Positions 1 through 12,287 of a stretch of DNA of 50,446 bases are shown piece by piece. The position numbers and the translations under genes are program-made. Source of the DNA: Psychrobacter piscatorii (GTDB lineage: Bacteria; Pseudomonadota; Gammaproteobacteria; Pseudomonadales; Moraxellaceae); NCBI RefSeq assembly GCF_001444505.1, contig NZ_LNDJ01000051.1:1-50446 (forward strand), written 5' to 3'. Position 1 is the first letter of the stretch, and every line of letters starts with the position of its first letter. Below the pieces are notes generated by a model. The model saw only the letters and a program-made list of their open reading frames with translations, did not search any database and was not told the DNA's origin.

Positions 1-47
1 TGGCGTCACTTGTTAGCATCCAATAAGACTAACAATGGTACCACCGA

Positions 48-86
48 AACCCCTACTCATAATATGTTATGAGTGGGGGTTTTTTA
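48..86 (+). terminator. Rho-independent terminator at the left edge
   Basis: The inverted repeat ACCCC-ACTCATAA / TTATGAGT-GGGGGT closes a TATG loop and is followed by a run of T on the plus strand. It would end a plus-strand transcript entering from outside the window. Confidence 0.75.
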
Positions 87-121
87 TGTCTGCTCTTAAT
101 ATCCAAGCTAGTTGTTTAATT

Positions 122-159
122 AGAAAAAGCCAGCATTGATTCAATGCTGGCTTTTTCTT
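122..159. terminator. Bidirectional terminator downstream of the BLUF gene
   Basis: A perfect inverted repeat, GAAAAAGCCAGCATTGA against TCAATGCTGGCTTTTTC, has A-rich and T-rich edges and so could work on both strands. On the minus strand it lies about 110 bases past the BLUF stop codon. Confidence 0.8.
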
Positions 160-266
160 GTTTGTCTGCTCAACTAGATATAATTAGTATTTAGCTCGAT
201 GAGCAATCGTATGAACATACTTAAAATCATAAGAGAATTAACGCCTATAACTATATTATTTATCGA

Positions 267-875
267 TTACAGTATTAGCCATAGCAATGTGGCAGCTATC
301 ATCAAGCCGAGTACCGTCTGAATTAAAAAGAATGCTTGGTGTTGACCAACGACCTTACTCAACGTCACCCCTAGCGTACTGTATTTGACAGGAGGCGTAT
401 CAACGTTACCTGTTCTCGTTTGCTCTTCATAGTAGCCCTGCAATATTTCCAAGAACTTCTGCCACTCATTAGAATCCCACTCATACGGCTTAAATGGCAT
501 TAACTTTTTAAGTTCAGGCTCTTTAGTCATCCAACGCTCAAGGGTAATTGAACGTAATGACCAACTGGCAAAACGACGTTTGGTAATCTCAGAAAAATCT
601 AAAACCTTCAATTCTTTATGTCGATCATCTATCAACAAACGATTTTTTAGGTTGGTTAGTGCCTGCTCTGAGCCTTCGACACACTGCAAAAAGTAGCCAT
701 TGCCATAGCAAAGAATACCCGTGATATTATCTATTTGATTGCGTTCGACCGCGGTCTCTGAGATATCATTAAGCGTGCTAGGACTTGAAAGACCAGTAGA
801 GGTAATCCGGCTTATATATACAAGCTGGCAGAGATCTGTCGTTACTGGGTTTGTTGAATCGTTGATTGTTGACAA
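267..875 (-). CDS. BLUF-domain blue-light sensor with C-terminal membrane anchor
   Basis: This is a 202-residue protein. A BLUF domain (FAD-binding blue-light sensor) spans about residues 15-115. Visible landmarks are Tyr20 in LVYISR, Asn46, the NITGILCY strand, Gln64 in GYFLQCVEG, the DDRH turn and FASWS with Trp105. The residue two after that Trp is Leu107, where the well-studied AppA-type domains carry Met. After a polar linker, residues 180-202 form one hydrophobic helix, so the protein is probably tethered to the inner membrane by its tail. There is no EAL, GGDEF or other output domain. The start is TTG, chosen because AGGGAG sits at a suitable distance and no Met precedes the domain. 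The gene stands alone. The BLUF call is firm; its partner is unknown. Confidence 0.88.
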   Translation of the reverse strand: MSTINDSTNPVTTDLCQLVYISRITSTGLSSPSTLNDISETAVERNQIDNITGILCYGNGYFLQCVEGSEQALTNLKNRLLIDDRHKELKVLDFSEITKRRFASWSLRSITLERWMTKEPELKKLMPFKPYEWDSNEWQKFLEILQGYYEEQTRTGNVDTPPVKYSTLGVTLSKVVGQHQAFFLIQTVLGLMIAATLLWLIL

Positions 876-1232
876 TCAGCTTCTCCCTATTATCAGGTAA
901 ATGTCGCTAAAACAATCATACTAACTTCAGAAAATATAGAGACAAAATAACTAAGCGTAATGAATCGGTCTGATATATTATTGATTTTATAAGTTTTTAT
1001 ATTAATTGTATTAAGTTAGTTACATCATAGGTTAGATTGGTCATCAAAGCAACCTTTTATTAATTAATAGTCTTGCTTATATACAAAAAACATGTCTTAA
1101 ATATATATTATATATTAGATTAATATATATTAACTTTTATTGAATCTAAAACTTGCCGTGAAATTGATGCGATATTGACAGTCATTACCTTGAGCTATCT
1201 GATATAAATACGAAGCAAATCTATAAATTTGA
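876..1232. other. AT-rich intergenic region between ispD and the BLUF gene
   Basis: This stretch contains no convincing gene; open frames are only about ten codons. It is very AT-rich, with alternating TA runs near 1095-1135. It should hold the promoter of the BLUF gene and the end of the ispD transcript, but no clear terminator follows ispD. Confidence 0.6.
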
Positions 1233-1967
1233 TTAATGTGAGAATTGGATATCAAGAATTGCTGCCAGTAATATGGCATCATCAGGATACGTAAGCTTGA
1301 TGTTTTGTCGACTACCCGGCACCAAACGTATAGGTAGCGCTAAGTGCTCAAAAGCACTGGCTTCGTCTGTGATGCTAAGCTGATGTTCAGACACATAGCG
1401 TAGGACGCGTTTCAGCTGACCTAAACGAAAAACTTGCGGGGTTTGTGCTTGCCATATGTTGCTACGGTCAATAGTGCATTTCACATAAGAAATGAGTCTA
1501 TCTTCCTCAGTAGGTGTGATTTTCTGATAGGAGCTCTTCAACGTATCGGCCGCCGGTGTCGCTAAGATAGCACCATAAGGCTCCCTCATCGCCGCTTTAA
1601 TAACTCGATCGATATCCACACTCGGTACAGCGGGACGTGCCGCATCATGAATGAGTACCAAATCCGAATCATCGGCGCCTGACTCACTGATGGCCTCTAC
1701 CCCTGCCTGCACTGATTGCCAACGCTCGGCCCCACCAACTGCGTAATATATAGGAAGCTCAAACTCTAGCTCCTGCGCTGTGCTGTCGTCTGCTGCTACG
1801 ACCAATAGGCATTTATTAATATAATCGCTATGACCAAGCCTAGCCACGCTGTGCTGCAACAACGTCTGCTCTTGTAGCATTGTGTATTGCTTGGCGATAG
1901 ACGCACCAAAACGGCTGCCGCGACCAGCTGCGACGATCATGGCGTGTATATTAGGGGTTTTATTCAT
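1233..1967 (-). CDS. ispD: 2-C-methyl-D-erythritol 4-phosphate cytidylyltransferase
   Basis: The enzyme joins CTP and MEP to make CDP-methylerythritol in the non-mevalonate isoprenoid pathway, in the cytoplasm. At 244 residues it is close to the usual family length. The N-terminal nucleotide-binding loop AAGRGSRFG (about residues 13-21) is present, as is LIHDAARP near residue 105, and the C-terminal TDEASAFE and IKLTYPDD segments match the family. The gene is downstream of ftsB on the same strand, the classic ftsB-ispD arrangement, with a gap of about 130 bases. No ispF follows; the next gene is the unrelated BLUF gene. Confidence 0.95.
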   Translation of the reverse strand: MNKTPNIHAMIVAAGRGSRFGASIAKQYTMLQEQTLLQHSVARLGHSDYINKCLLVVAADDSTAQELEFELPIYYAVGGAERWQSVQAGVEAISESGADDSDLVLIHDAARPAVPSVDIDRVIKAAMREPYGAILATPAADTLKSSYQKITPTEEDRLISYVKCTIDRSNIWQAQTPQVFRLGQLKRVLRYVSEHQLSITDEASAFEHLALPIRLVPGSRQNIKLTYPDDAILLAAILDIQFSH

Positions 1968-2097
1968 AGTGTGATACTCATGGTTGAACCCATGACGATA
2001 TATTTAAAGAGAAATAGTGAAAATGATAAGAATGACGGATGGCTTTATAATAAATGATAATGCTTGATATCACATCATACAGACCGATAGCTATAGC

Positions 2098-2406
2098 TTA
2101 ATAGCTACTATGCGTCGTTGGTGCAGTTGATACTTGGACAAAAGTTTCATTTGGTTTGATTAAGCCCAAATCTAATCGAGCGTGCTCTTCTACCGCCTCA
2201 AGTCCAGTTTTTAGATCTTGCACATCGGTACGTAATAGATTGTTTGCTGCCACTTGGTTATCATTTAAGCGTTGTTGCTCTTCAATTTGAGCCGTCAACT
2301 TGTTATGTTCAAAATGGCCATTTTCCCCCAGCCAATACTGATATTGCAATCCCAAAAGCACTGCAACGGCTAGAGCAAGTAGTATAAATTGGCTAAAATA
2401 TTTCAT
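2098..2406 (-). CDS. ftsB: Cell division protein FtsB
   Basis: This is a small bitopic inner-membrane protein of the FtsQLB divisome subcomplex. One transmembrane helix (about residues 5-22) is followed by a coiled coil (about 28-70) and the family motif around EEHARLDLGLIKPNETF, where ARxxLGLIKPxE is characteristic. I chose the ATG at 2406 (102 residues). A GTG at 2472 would add 22 residues, but it lies inside a 9-bp inverted repeat and gives an N-terminus that does not fit the family. A strong ribosome site is not obvious. The gene sits between eno and ispD, as in Acinetobacter. Confidence 0.92.
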   Translation of the reverse strand: MKYFSQFILLALAVAVLLGLQYQYWLGENGHFEHNKLTAQIEEQQRLNDNQVAANNLLRTDVQDLKTGLEAVEEHARLDLGLIKPNETFVQVSTAPTTHSSY

Positions 2407-2460
2407 AAGGTGACAACGCCAAACAACATAGAAAGAATGATATAAGAGTTTTAAGATGAT

Positions 2461-2492
2461 TAGGCGATACACAAATGATTATATATCGCCTA
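2461..2492. repeat. Perfect inverted repeat between eno and ftsB
   Basis: TAGGCGATA and TATCGCCTA form 9-bp perfect arms around a 14-base loop. There is no T-run after it on the minus strand, so it is not a standard terminator. It may be an mRNA stem protecting or separating the eno and ftsB messages. Confidence 0.5.
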
Positions 2493-2567
2493 GATTTAAT
2501 GATAAGTTCGGCTTTTGAGCTTAGACTTTTTGACGCATATTACGCGTTAAAAAGCCAAGTCAGTCTG

Positions 2568-4209
<1,642 letters not shown>

Positions 4210-6567
4210 TTATTTCGCTAAACGCGTTTCATTGGTGTGCGGGGCAGATACCGTATTATCTAGCTCAACCTCTGTTTTAAAGCGTGTCAATCGTAGCGCA
4301 TTCATCAAGACTGAGATAGAACTAAGCGCCATAGCAGCAGCCGCAATCATCGGATTCAAAAACCCAAACGCAGCAAGTGGAATACCAAGACAGTTATAAA
4401 TAAAGGCAAAAAATAAATTTTGCTTGATATTGCGTAGCGTTGCTTGCGCGATTTTTTGCGCCGCATCAATATGCATGAGCGACTCGCCCATTAGACGGGC
4501 AGAAGCGCTGTGCTGTGCGACATCTGTTCCTTCAAACATTGCAAAGCTGGCATCGGCAGTGGCCATCGCTGGCGCATCATTGACCCCGTCTCCTGCCATC
4601 GCCACCTTATGACCAGCAGTTTGCAGTCGTGCAATTTGTCTGGCCTTATCGCGTGGACTCATTTTGCCGTAAGCTTTTTCAATACCCAGCTGCCCTGCCA
4701 CATGATCGACGACCGACTGCTTATCACCACTCATCAAGATCACATTAATACCCGCATTTTGTAGCGCAGTGATTGCTTGCGGGGTATCCGCTTTCAAGTC
4801 ATCTGCCAAGGCAAATGCGCCTAGTGGCTCATCATTGATACTAATGGCAACGGTACTGGCAATTTGCCATACTTTTGGCATCAGCTTAGGTAACGTCATA
4901 TTAGCAAATTCAGCCGTCCCGACGTTTACTCGTCCAAGCCCTTCGATATTCGCTTGTATACCAGCACCTTTTATCACACTGATATCAGTCACGTTGAATA
5001 GAGACAATTGACGGTCTTTAGCAGTATTGATCAGAGCTGTTGCTAGTGGATGACTGGCGTGCGCCTCGACACTGGCTGCAATTTGCAATACATCATCAAC
5101 GGCCAGTGACTTATCCACCATGACCTGATCGACGATAGTCGGCTTACCAATGGTCAGCGTGCCTGTCTTATCGAGCACCACTGTATCAATATTGCCTGCC
5201 GCCTCGAGACTTTGCGCGTCTTTGAACCACACGCCATGACGCGCAGCAACCCCCATACCTGCCATAATGGCTGCTGGCGTGGCCAAACCAAGCGCACAAG
5301 GACAAGCAATGACCAATACTGAGACGGCATGCATTAAGGCCGTATCGACCATACCAGTCAGCCACCATGTTAGGCCAAAAGTAACCAACGCAATAGTGAC
5401 CACGATTGGCACAAACACAGCAGTCACTCTATCCGCCAATCTTGCCAAGTTAGCTTTTGAGCCTTGTGCCTCACTCAATGCTTGCACCATATCGCCAAGC
5501 TTGGTGTCACTACCCTTGGCACTGACGCGATAGAGCAAACTGCCATTCTCCACCAAAGCACCTGCCAGTAATCCATCGCCCGCTTCTTTTTTGAGCGCTA
5601 TTGACTCACCTGTTAAGTGACTCTCCACGCACCAGCCGCTACCATCTGTGACGATGCCATCGGTCGCGATACGGCTGCCTTGCTTGGCCCGCAAAATATC
5701 ACCTACTTGTACATCAGACAGTGCAATATTATGAAAATCACCATTTGGCTGCTGCTGCTCGACTTCATCTGGCGTTAATGACAATAATAAATCAATGCTG
5801 TTGAGGCTATGCTTCTTGGTACGTTCCTCTAAGTATTTACCAGTCCGCACAAACGCAATGACCATCACCCCTGCTTCAAAATATACGGCTGGGCTATTGC
5901 TAGCACCGTGTCCGCCCATATGTCCACTTTGCAAGAGGCTCCCCAAAGTGCCATCGCCATGAGTAAGCCACAGATAAGTCGAATATGCCCATATCGTCAC
6001 GGTACCAATCACCACCAGTACATCCATATTGGCAAGACCGCCTTTGATGGATGCCCATGCGCTCTTATAGAATGGTAACGCAAAGCCAAACTGTACAATC
6101 GTCGCTAAAATAAACTGAATCCAAATGGGCGGCATCCACGCCATCCCAGCACCCACCAACATGCCTGCCATACCCACCAAAAATGGCACCAAACACAACC
6201 ATAAACCAATCAATCGCCATGGATATTTGGTGGCTGTGTCTTCATCTGTTTTTGCAAATAAACTGTCGCTGGCCTGTAGATTGGCAACAAAACCCGTCTT
6301 GTTTACCCATTCTGTGACCTGTTCTGGCGTCGTTTGCATCGGATCATAATCTACATTTGCCGTCTCACCAGCAAAATTCACACTCACTTCATACACCGAA
6401 GGCTTTTTATTCAGCACCTTTTCGATTCGTGAAGCACAGGCCTGACACGTCATGCCATCAATCGCCAATTGCAGATGCGCACGTTGCGGTGCAAGTGGCG
6501 TATTTGATTGAATGTCAGTCTCGACATCGTAGGATTCATCACTAGTGGTACGGGTAGTATCATTCAT
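4210..6567 (-). CDS. copA: Copper-exporting P1B-type ATPase
   Basis: This inner-membrane pump uses ATP to expel Cu(I) from the cytoplasm. Of its 785 residues, about 30-95 form one heavy-metal-associated domain with the GMTCQAC metal-binding motif. Next come paired transmembrane helices, the actuator TGES motif, the Cys-Pro-Cys membrane site in VIACPCALG (about residue 422), the phosphorylation motif DKTGTLT (about 465), an HP-containing nucleotide-binding loop (ASHPLA) and the hinge AGDGVNDAP (about 660). CPC together with GMTCxxC points to copper rather than zinc or cadmium. An HG-rich loop (HMGGHGAS) lies between two membrane helices. The CopZ-like gene lies upstream on the same strand with a terminator between them, so the two are probably transcribed separately. 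Confidence 0.95.
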   Translation of the reverse strand: MNDTTRTTSDESYDVETDIQSNTPLAPQRAHLQLAIDGMTCQACASRIEKVLNKKPSVYEVSVNFAGETANVDYDPMQTTPEQVTEWVNKTGFVANLQASDSLFAKTDEDTATKYPWRLIGLWLCLVPFLVGMAGMLVGAGMAWMPPIWIQFILATIVQFGFALPFYKSAWASIKGGLANMDVLVVIGTVTIWAYSTYLWLTHGDGTLGSLLQSGHMGGHGASNSPAVYFEAGVMVIAFVRTGKYLEERTKKHSLNSIDLLLSLTPDEVEQQQPNGDFHNIALSDVQVGDILRAKQGSRIATDGIVTDGSGWCVESHLTGESIALKKEAGDGLLAGALVENGSLLYRVSAKGSDTKLGDMVQALSEAQGSKANLARLADRVTAVFVPIVVTIALVTFGLTWWLTGMVDTALMHAVSVLVIACPCALGLATPAAIMAGMGVAARHGVWFKDAQSLEAAGNIDTVVLDKTGTLTIGKPTIVDQVMVDKSLAVDDVLQIAASVEAHASHPLATALINTAKDRQLSLFNVTDISVIKGAGIQANIEGLGRVNVGTAEFANMTLPKLMPKVWQIASTVAISINDEPLGAFALADDLKADTPQAITALQNAGINVILMSGDKQSVVDHVAGQLGIEKAYGKMSPRDKARQIARLQTAGHKVAMAGDGVNDAPAMATADASFAMFEGTDVAQHSASARLMGESLMHIDAAQKIAQATLRNIKQNLFFAFIYNCLGIPLAAFGFLNPMIAAAAMALSSISVLMNALRLTRFKTEVELDNTVSAPHTNETRLAK

Positions 6568-6912
6568 AAAAATAACTCTTTATAGCGTCCATATACTCAT
6601 AGAAGCCGTAATAAAATATCAGTGGATTGACAAAAAAATCAAATAAAACAAGTAAAACACGATAACAATCAGTATGAATACGCTGTTTAGGCTATCCAGT
6701 TATTATAGACAGACATATTGCAATATATTCAGGTAGCGCCTATTAGATGGTCACAACCATCATCTATTCAAGTAAGCCTCAATCATTTAGTAAATAGCAG
6801 CAAACTAGGACAGCCATGGACGTAATCTATAATCAGAATTTTTAACCATTAAAAAACCAGCTATCATGCCAGTAATAACATGGTAGCTGGTTTTGTAGAT
6901 AGATGACGACAT
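6568..6912. other. Intergenic region upstream of copA
   Basis: No gene is seen here. The region holds the terminator of the small metal chaperone gene and should hold the copA promoter. I looked for a CueR-type dyad (ACCTTCC-N-GGAAGGT) and did not see one. Confidence 0.5.
6851..6895 (-). terminator. Terminator of the CopZ-like gene
   Basis: AAAACCAGCTA-CATG and CATG-TAGCTGGTTTT pair around a ten-base loop and are followed by TTTTTT on the minus strand, about 20 bases beyond the stop codon at 6913. Confidence 0.85.
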
Positions 6913-7137
6913 TTATGAATTAGCGACAGTCGCCTCAAATCCAGCATCATCAATAGCCGAAGCAATCGCTTCTGCACTGGTTTTGCTATCATCAAAGGTG
7001 ACCGTCGCTAGATTGTCAGCTAGATCAACGGTGATCGTATCTAAACCGTCAATGTCGGCAGTAGCAGTATGTACACTTGCCACACAGCCGCTGCAAGTCA
7101 TGCCATCAATTTGAATAATACGTGTTTGGCTTGCCAT
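6913..7137 (-). CDS. CopZ-like heavy-metal chaperone
   Basis: A 74-residue single-domain heavy-metal-associated (ferredoxin-like) protein. The Cu(I)-binding loop GMTCSGC is at residues 12-18, and the domain ends with the usual AIDDAGFEA helix-strand. Proteins of this size deliver Cu(I) to CopA. The neighbouring copA on the same strand supports that partner, although the gap and terminator argue for separate transcripts. The sequence is notably acidic. The family call is firm; copper specificity is inferred from context. Confidence 0.92.
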   Translation of the reverse strand: MASQTRIIQIDGMTCSGCVASVHTATADIDGLDTITVDLADNLATVTFDDSKTSAEAIASAIDDAGFEATVANS

Positions 7138-7369
7138 GGTTGGCTCCTTATTTTTATTAGTGAAAAGTAGCCTTGATAGCTGTTCTTCAATATTTACTTC
7201 TCAAAACCTATCAAAGTACCACTAAACAAGCATAAGCCCTATTATCAGCGACAGCAAGACACTTTGGTTGTTACTTTATTAACGAGATGCTATTAACAAG
7301 ACAGGAACTTCTTAATAAAAACCTGAACGCTACTCATTGCTTATGTAGCATTCAGATCGTCCATATGTT

Positions 7370-7624
7370 TTAGTCTTTATGATGCGGATTTTGCGGCGCA
7401 TCGATAGGAAATGGCTGAGTCACATAATCAACCATACTAATCGCCGCCGTCAAAGCATGAATACTCGTATCCGTATCATCATAACTGACCGTTGCAACAT
7501 CATGCACAGGATCTAGATCGATAGCAGTCACGCCTGAGATATTTTTAAGAGCGGTCATTACACTATCTAGACCATCTTCATCGTCGATATTTTCTATACT
7601 GACTTGTGCGGTTTGAATCGCCAT
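7370..7624 (-). CDS. Small protein resembling a heavy-metal-associated domain but without metal-binding cysteines
   Basis: An 84-residue acidic protein with the same strand-helix-strand rhythm as the neighbouring 74-residue chaperone. The AQVSIENI strand stands where the metal loop begins, DVATVSYDD matches NLATVTFDD of the neighbour, and ALTAAISMVDYV stands where AIASAIDDAGFE stands. It has no cysteine at all: the CxxC segment is replaced by DDEDGLDS. It could therefore be a diverged duplicate that lost metal binding or took another role. The tail ends His-His-Lys-Asp. A GAGGGTG ribosome site precedes the ATG. It starts only 27 bases after kdsA, so the two are probably co-transcribed. The function is unknown. 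Confidence 0.75.
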   Translation of the reverse strand: MAIQTAQVSIENIDDEDGLDSVMTALKNISGVTAIDLDPVHDVATVSYDDTDTSIHALTAAISMVDYVTQPFPIDAPQNPHHKD

Positions 7625-7651
7625 TGCATCACCCTCTTATCATTTATAATA

Positions 7652-8527
<876 letters not shown>

Positions 8528-8671
8528 TTAGCCACTACCTCTTATTTTGTTATTAATATCTCCATCCCATATTGTAACCGATAGCCTGATTAAAAAAAGT
8601 ATGCAAGCGTAATTAGAGATTATTAATGAGGATATTGACTCGTTAATAACAACAAACAACCTGAGTTGAGC

Positions 8672-8706
8672 AAAAAAAAGACCAATCCGAAGATCAGTCT
8701 TTTTTA
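8672..8706. terminator. UUCG-loop terminator after pyrG
   Basis: On the minus strand GACTGATC and GATTGGTC pair around a TTCG tetraloop and are followed by eight T. The A-rich other side makes it plausible in both directions. It ends the pyrG transcript about 60 bases past the stop codon. Confidence 0.9.
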
Positions 8707-8760
8707 TAATAAATACTTTTACTTTACACTACATTATATAGAGTTACTCTATTATGAAGA

Positions 8761-10488
<1,728 letters not shown>

Positions 10489-10534
10489 TCACGCTGATAA
10501 TAAACATTTTTCTGTTATTCGTACTCTATACAAT

Positions 10535-10567
10535 AAAAAACTCACCCCGAAGGATGAGTTTTTTTTA
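10535..10567. terminator. UUCG-loop terminator after the porin gene
   Basis: On the minus strand ACTCATCC and GGGTGAGT pair around TTCG, followed by a T-run. The opposite side also has a T-run. It lies about 20 bases beyond the porin stop codon. Confidence 0.9.
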
Positions 10568-10587
10568 ACTACATGGTAGCGTTGGTA

Positions 10588-11676
10588 TTAGAATCTGTAT
10601 TCTAGACCAGTACCCAGTACGAATACTTCTGTATCGCCGATAGTATCGAACATTGCATCATCGCCATTATCATCGATACCGGCTGCTTGAGTACTTACAT
10701 TGTCAGCTTTGTTCAAGCCAGCGTAAGCGTGCATGATGACGTTGTCTTTAAAGAAGTACTTACCACCAACAACAATCTGATCTGAGTCTGAATTTTCGTT
10801 ACCATCCAAGCTTTCAGTATTGTTGTACTGAACGTATACGTTTGCTGGACGAGCAAAGTTGTTTAGATCCATGTTTGCACTTAGTACCAGACCTTTTTCG
10901 TCTTCTGAAGAGTAGTCAAAGTCAGCTTGCTGATATAACGCGCCCAACTGTACTGGGTATGCCATGTATTTACCTAGATCTACAGTAGCCGTACCACGGA
11001 TGATCTCACCTGAGATGTTTTGGTCTTTGTCATAAGCAACACCTAGCGTAAAGCCAGTACCTTGGTCAAAAGTTAGTGCTGCACCGTAGCCATCATCATT
11101 ATCACTAGCGCCATTGTCTTCATTAGCGTCAGAGCTATACATTACCGCTAGGTTTAGTGGTAGGTTGTTGTATTGAGGGGCTTTCCAAATGATAGAGTTG
11201 TTAATACGACCACTATCAGCCATGTTTAGACCACCAAGTTTCTGGTTGCTTTCTAGGTTGCTGTCACCTAGGTTATCCCAGTAACCTTCGTTTACGATGA
11301 CGTTGTTGATGTAGTCTAGGGTAGATTGGTTACGACCTGCGCGGATTTCACCGAAGTCTTTGTTTACTACACCAAGATAGGTATCACGGCTTTTGAAAGT
11401 ACGATCTTCACCATCAACACGGATGCCATACTCTAACTGATAAACAACATCAGTGTTGGCAGTCATTGCTTCAGAGCCTTTTAGACCAATACGTGAGCTG
11501 TATGAGTTAATTTCTACGGTATCTTCATCACGATCAAAAGCATCATTAACGTTTGAATCAAATTCACCATTGACATAATCAGCACTTAAAAATGCTTTAC
11601 CATAAACGGTTGGTGCTGCATTGGCTGCTGATACAGATAGGGCTGCGATTGCTGTAGCTAAAAGTAGTTTTTTCAT
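10588..11676 (-). CDS. Outer-membrane general porin
   Basis: A trimeric-type diffusion porin of the Gram-negative porin superfamily, 362 residues from the ATG at 11676. That start is preceded by GGAG and gives a clean signal peptide: MKKLLLATAIAALSVSAANA with cleavage after Ala-Asn-Ala. The mature start APTVYGKAFLSADYV is typical of porins, as are the FGEIRAGRNQS strand, repeated aromatic beta-hairpins and a terminal Phe after LGTGLEYRF. An upstream extension in the same frame up to 11748 is not needed. The protein is strongly acidic in its loops (runs of Asp, Asn and Glu). Solute selectivity cannot be judged from the sequence. Confidence 0.9.
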   Translation of the reverse strand: MKKLLLATAIAALSVSAANAAPTVYGKAFLSADYVNGEFDSNVNDAFDRDEDTVEINSYSSRIGLKGSEAMTANTDVVYQLEYGIRVDGEDRTFKSRDTYLGVVNKDFGEIRAGRNQSTLDYINNVIVNEGYWDNLGDSNLESNQKLGGLNMADSGRINNSIIWKAPQYNNLPLNLAVMYSSDANEDNGASDNDDGYGAALTFDQGTGFTLGVAYDKDQNISGEIIRGTATVDLGKYMAYPVQLGALYQQADFDYSSEDEKGLVLSANMDLNNFARPANVYVQYNNTESLDGNENSDSDQIVVGGKYFFKDNVIMHAYAGLNKADNVSTQAAGIDDNGDDAMFDTIGDTEVFVLGTGLEYRF

Positions 11677-12039
11677 GGGGTATCTCCACTTTACAATTGT
11701 AGTAATGAGCAAGCTGTTATTAGCTGGCGCCCATAATGGTATCGTCACAAATCCTCAAAGATATAATGTGTAACTGGCTACCGAGATTAGTCAGAAACAA
11801 GTGTGGCGAAGTTCTATTACAGTAAGATGAAAAAAACAATAATTTACATGACTGGGATTAAGAGCGTAACTGCTGTGTAACCTGTTGTCTTTATCACTCC
11901 ATTGCGTAACATCCGTTACCAAACTCATACTTCGAGTACAAGCATAACAACTTTGACATAATTTGCAACATATTTTTTCGCTTTTTCGATACCCCCAGTA
12001 TCAAATGACAAGTCACCTATAAAATCCAAATAGCTACAA

Positions 12040-12076
12040 AAAAAAGCGCTATCTACTCAAGCAGATAGCGCTTTTA
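12040..12076 (-). terminator. Terminator downstream of malate synthase G
   Basis: AAAAGCGCTATCT and AGATAGCGCTTTT pair around an eight-base loop, and the minus strand then runs into nine T. It lies about 210 bases beyond the stop codon. It is the stronger of two hairpins with the same core. Confidence 0.8.
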
Positions 12077-12142
12077 TTGATTAATATCATTACTTATAGT
12101 ATTAAAATATTTTAATAAAAACAAAATAATTGCCCAAGAAAT

Positions 12143-12172
12143 AGCGCTATCCATTGATAAATAAATAGCGCT
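12143..12172. repeat. Second hairpin with the same AGCGCTAT core
   Basis: AGCGCTAT and ATAGCGCT pair around a 14-base loop. The eight-base arms are the same as in the terminator at 12040-12076, as if one hairpin were a decayed copy of the other. No clear T-run follows. Confidence 0.55.
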
Positions 12173-12287
12173 TATGAAGAATCGACCAACGTATTTATGA
12201 CATATTTAGCGTTACAAACGAGCAAGATTAGATACTACACCTTAGACTTCAGCATACGCTAAAATACCCATTGCTAAGCCGGCCTCT

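Larger units (their letters stand above)
1..266. other. Left-edge non-coding stretch with two terminators
   Basis: This edge holds two hairpin terminators, listed separately, and no complete gene. Bases 1-47 could be the tail of a plus-strand gene cut by the window edge. One frame stays open until a TGA at 70-72, inside the first hairpin; the other two frames stop at 14-16 and 24-26. I cannot tell which frame, if any, is used, and the sequence did not look like the end of a tRNA or 5S rRNA. Confidence 0.4.
11677..12287. other. Long intergenic region between malate synthase and the porin
   Basis: There is no gene here. The right part holds two hairpins after malate synthase, listed separately. 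The left part (about 11680-12030) should contain the porin promoter and leader, but no site is clear enough to mark. Confidence 0.6.

Noticed and set aside
1..47. Possible end of a tRNA or 5S rRNA at the left edge
   Set aside because: The bases before the terminator do not match T-arm, CCA or 5S 3' end patterns that I know.
2407..2472. Longer FtsB starting at GTG 2472
   Set aside because: Adds an N-terminus that does not fit the family and starts inside an inverted repeat; the ATG at 2406 gives a canonical FtsB.
6568..6850. CueR-type copper operator upstream of copA
   Set aside because: No dyad with the expected ACCTTCC/GGAAGGT halves was found.
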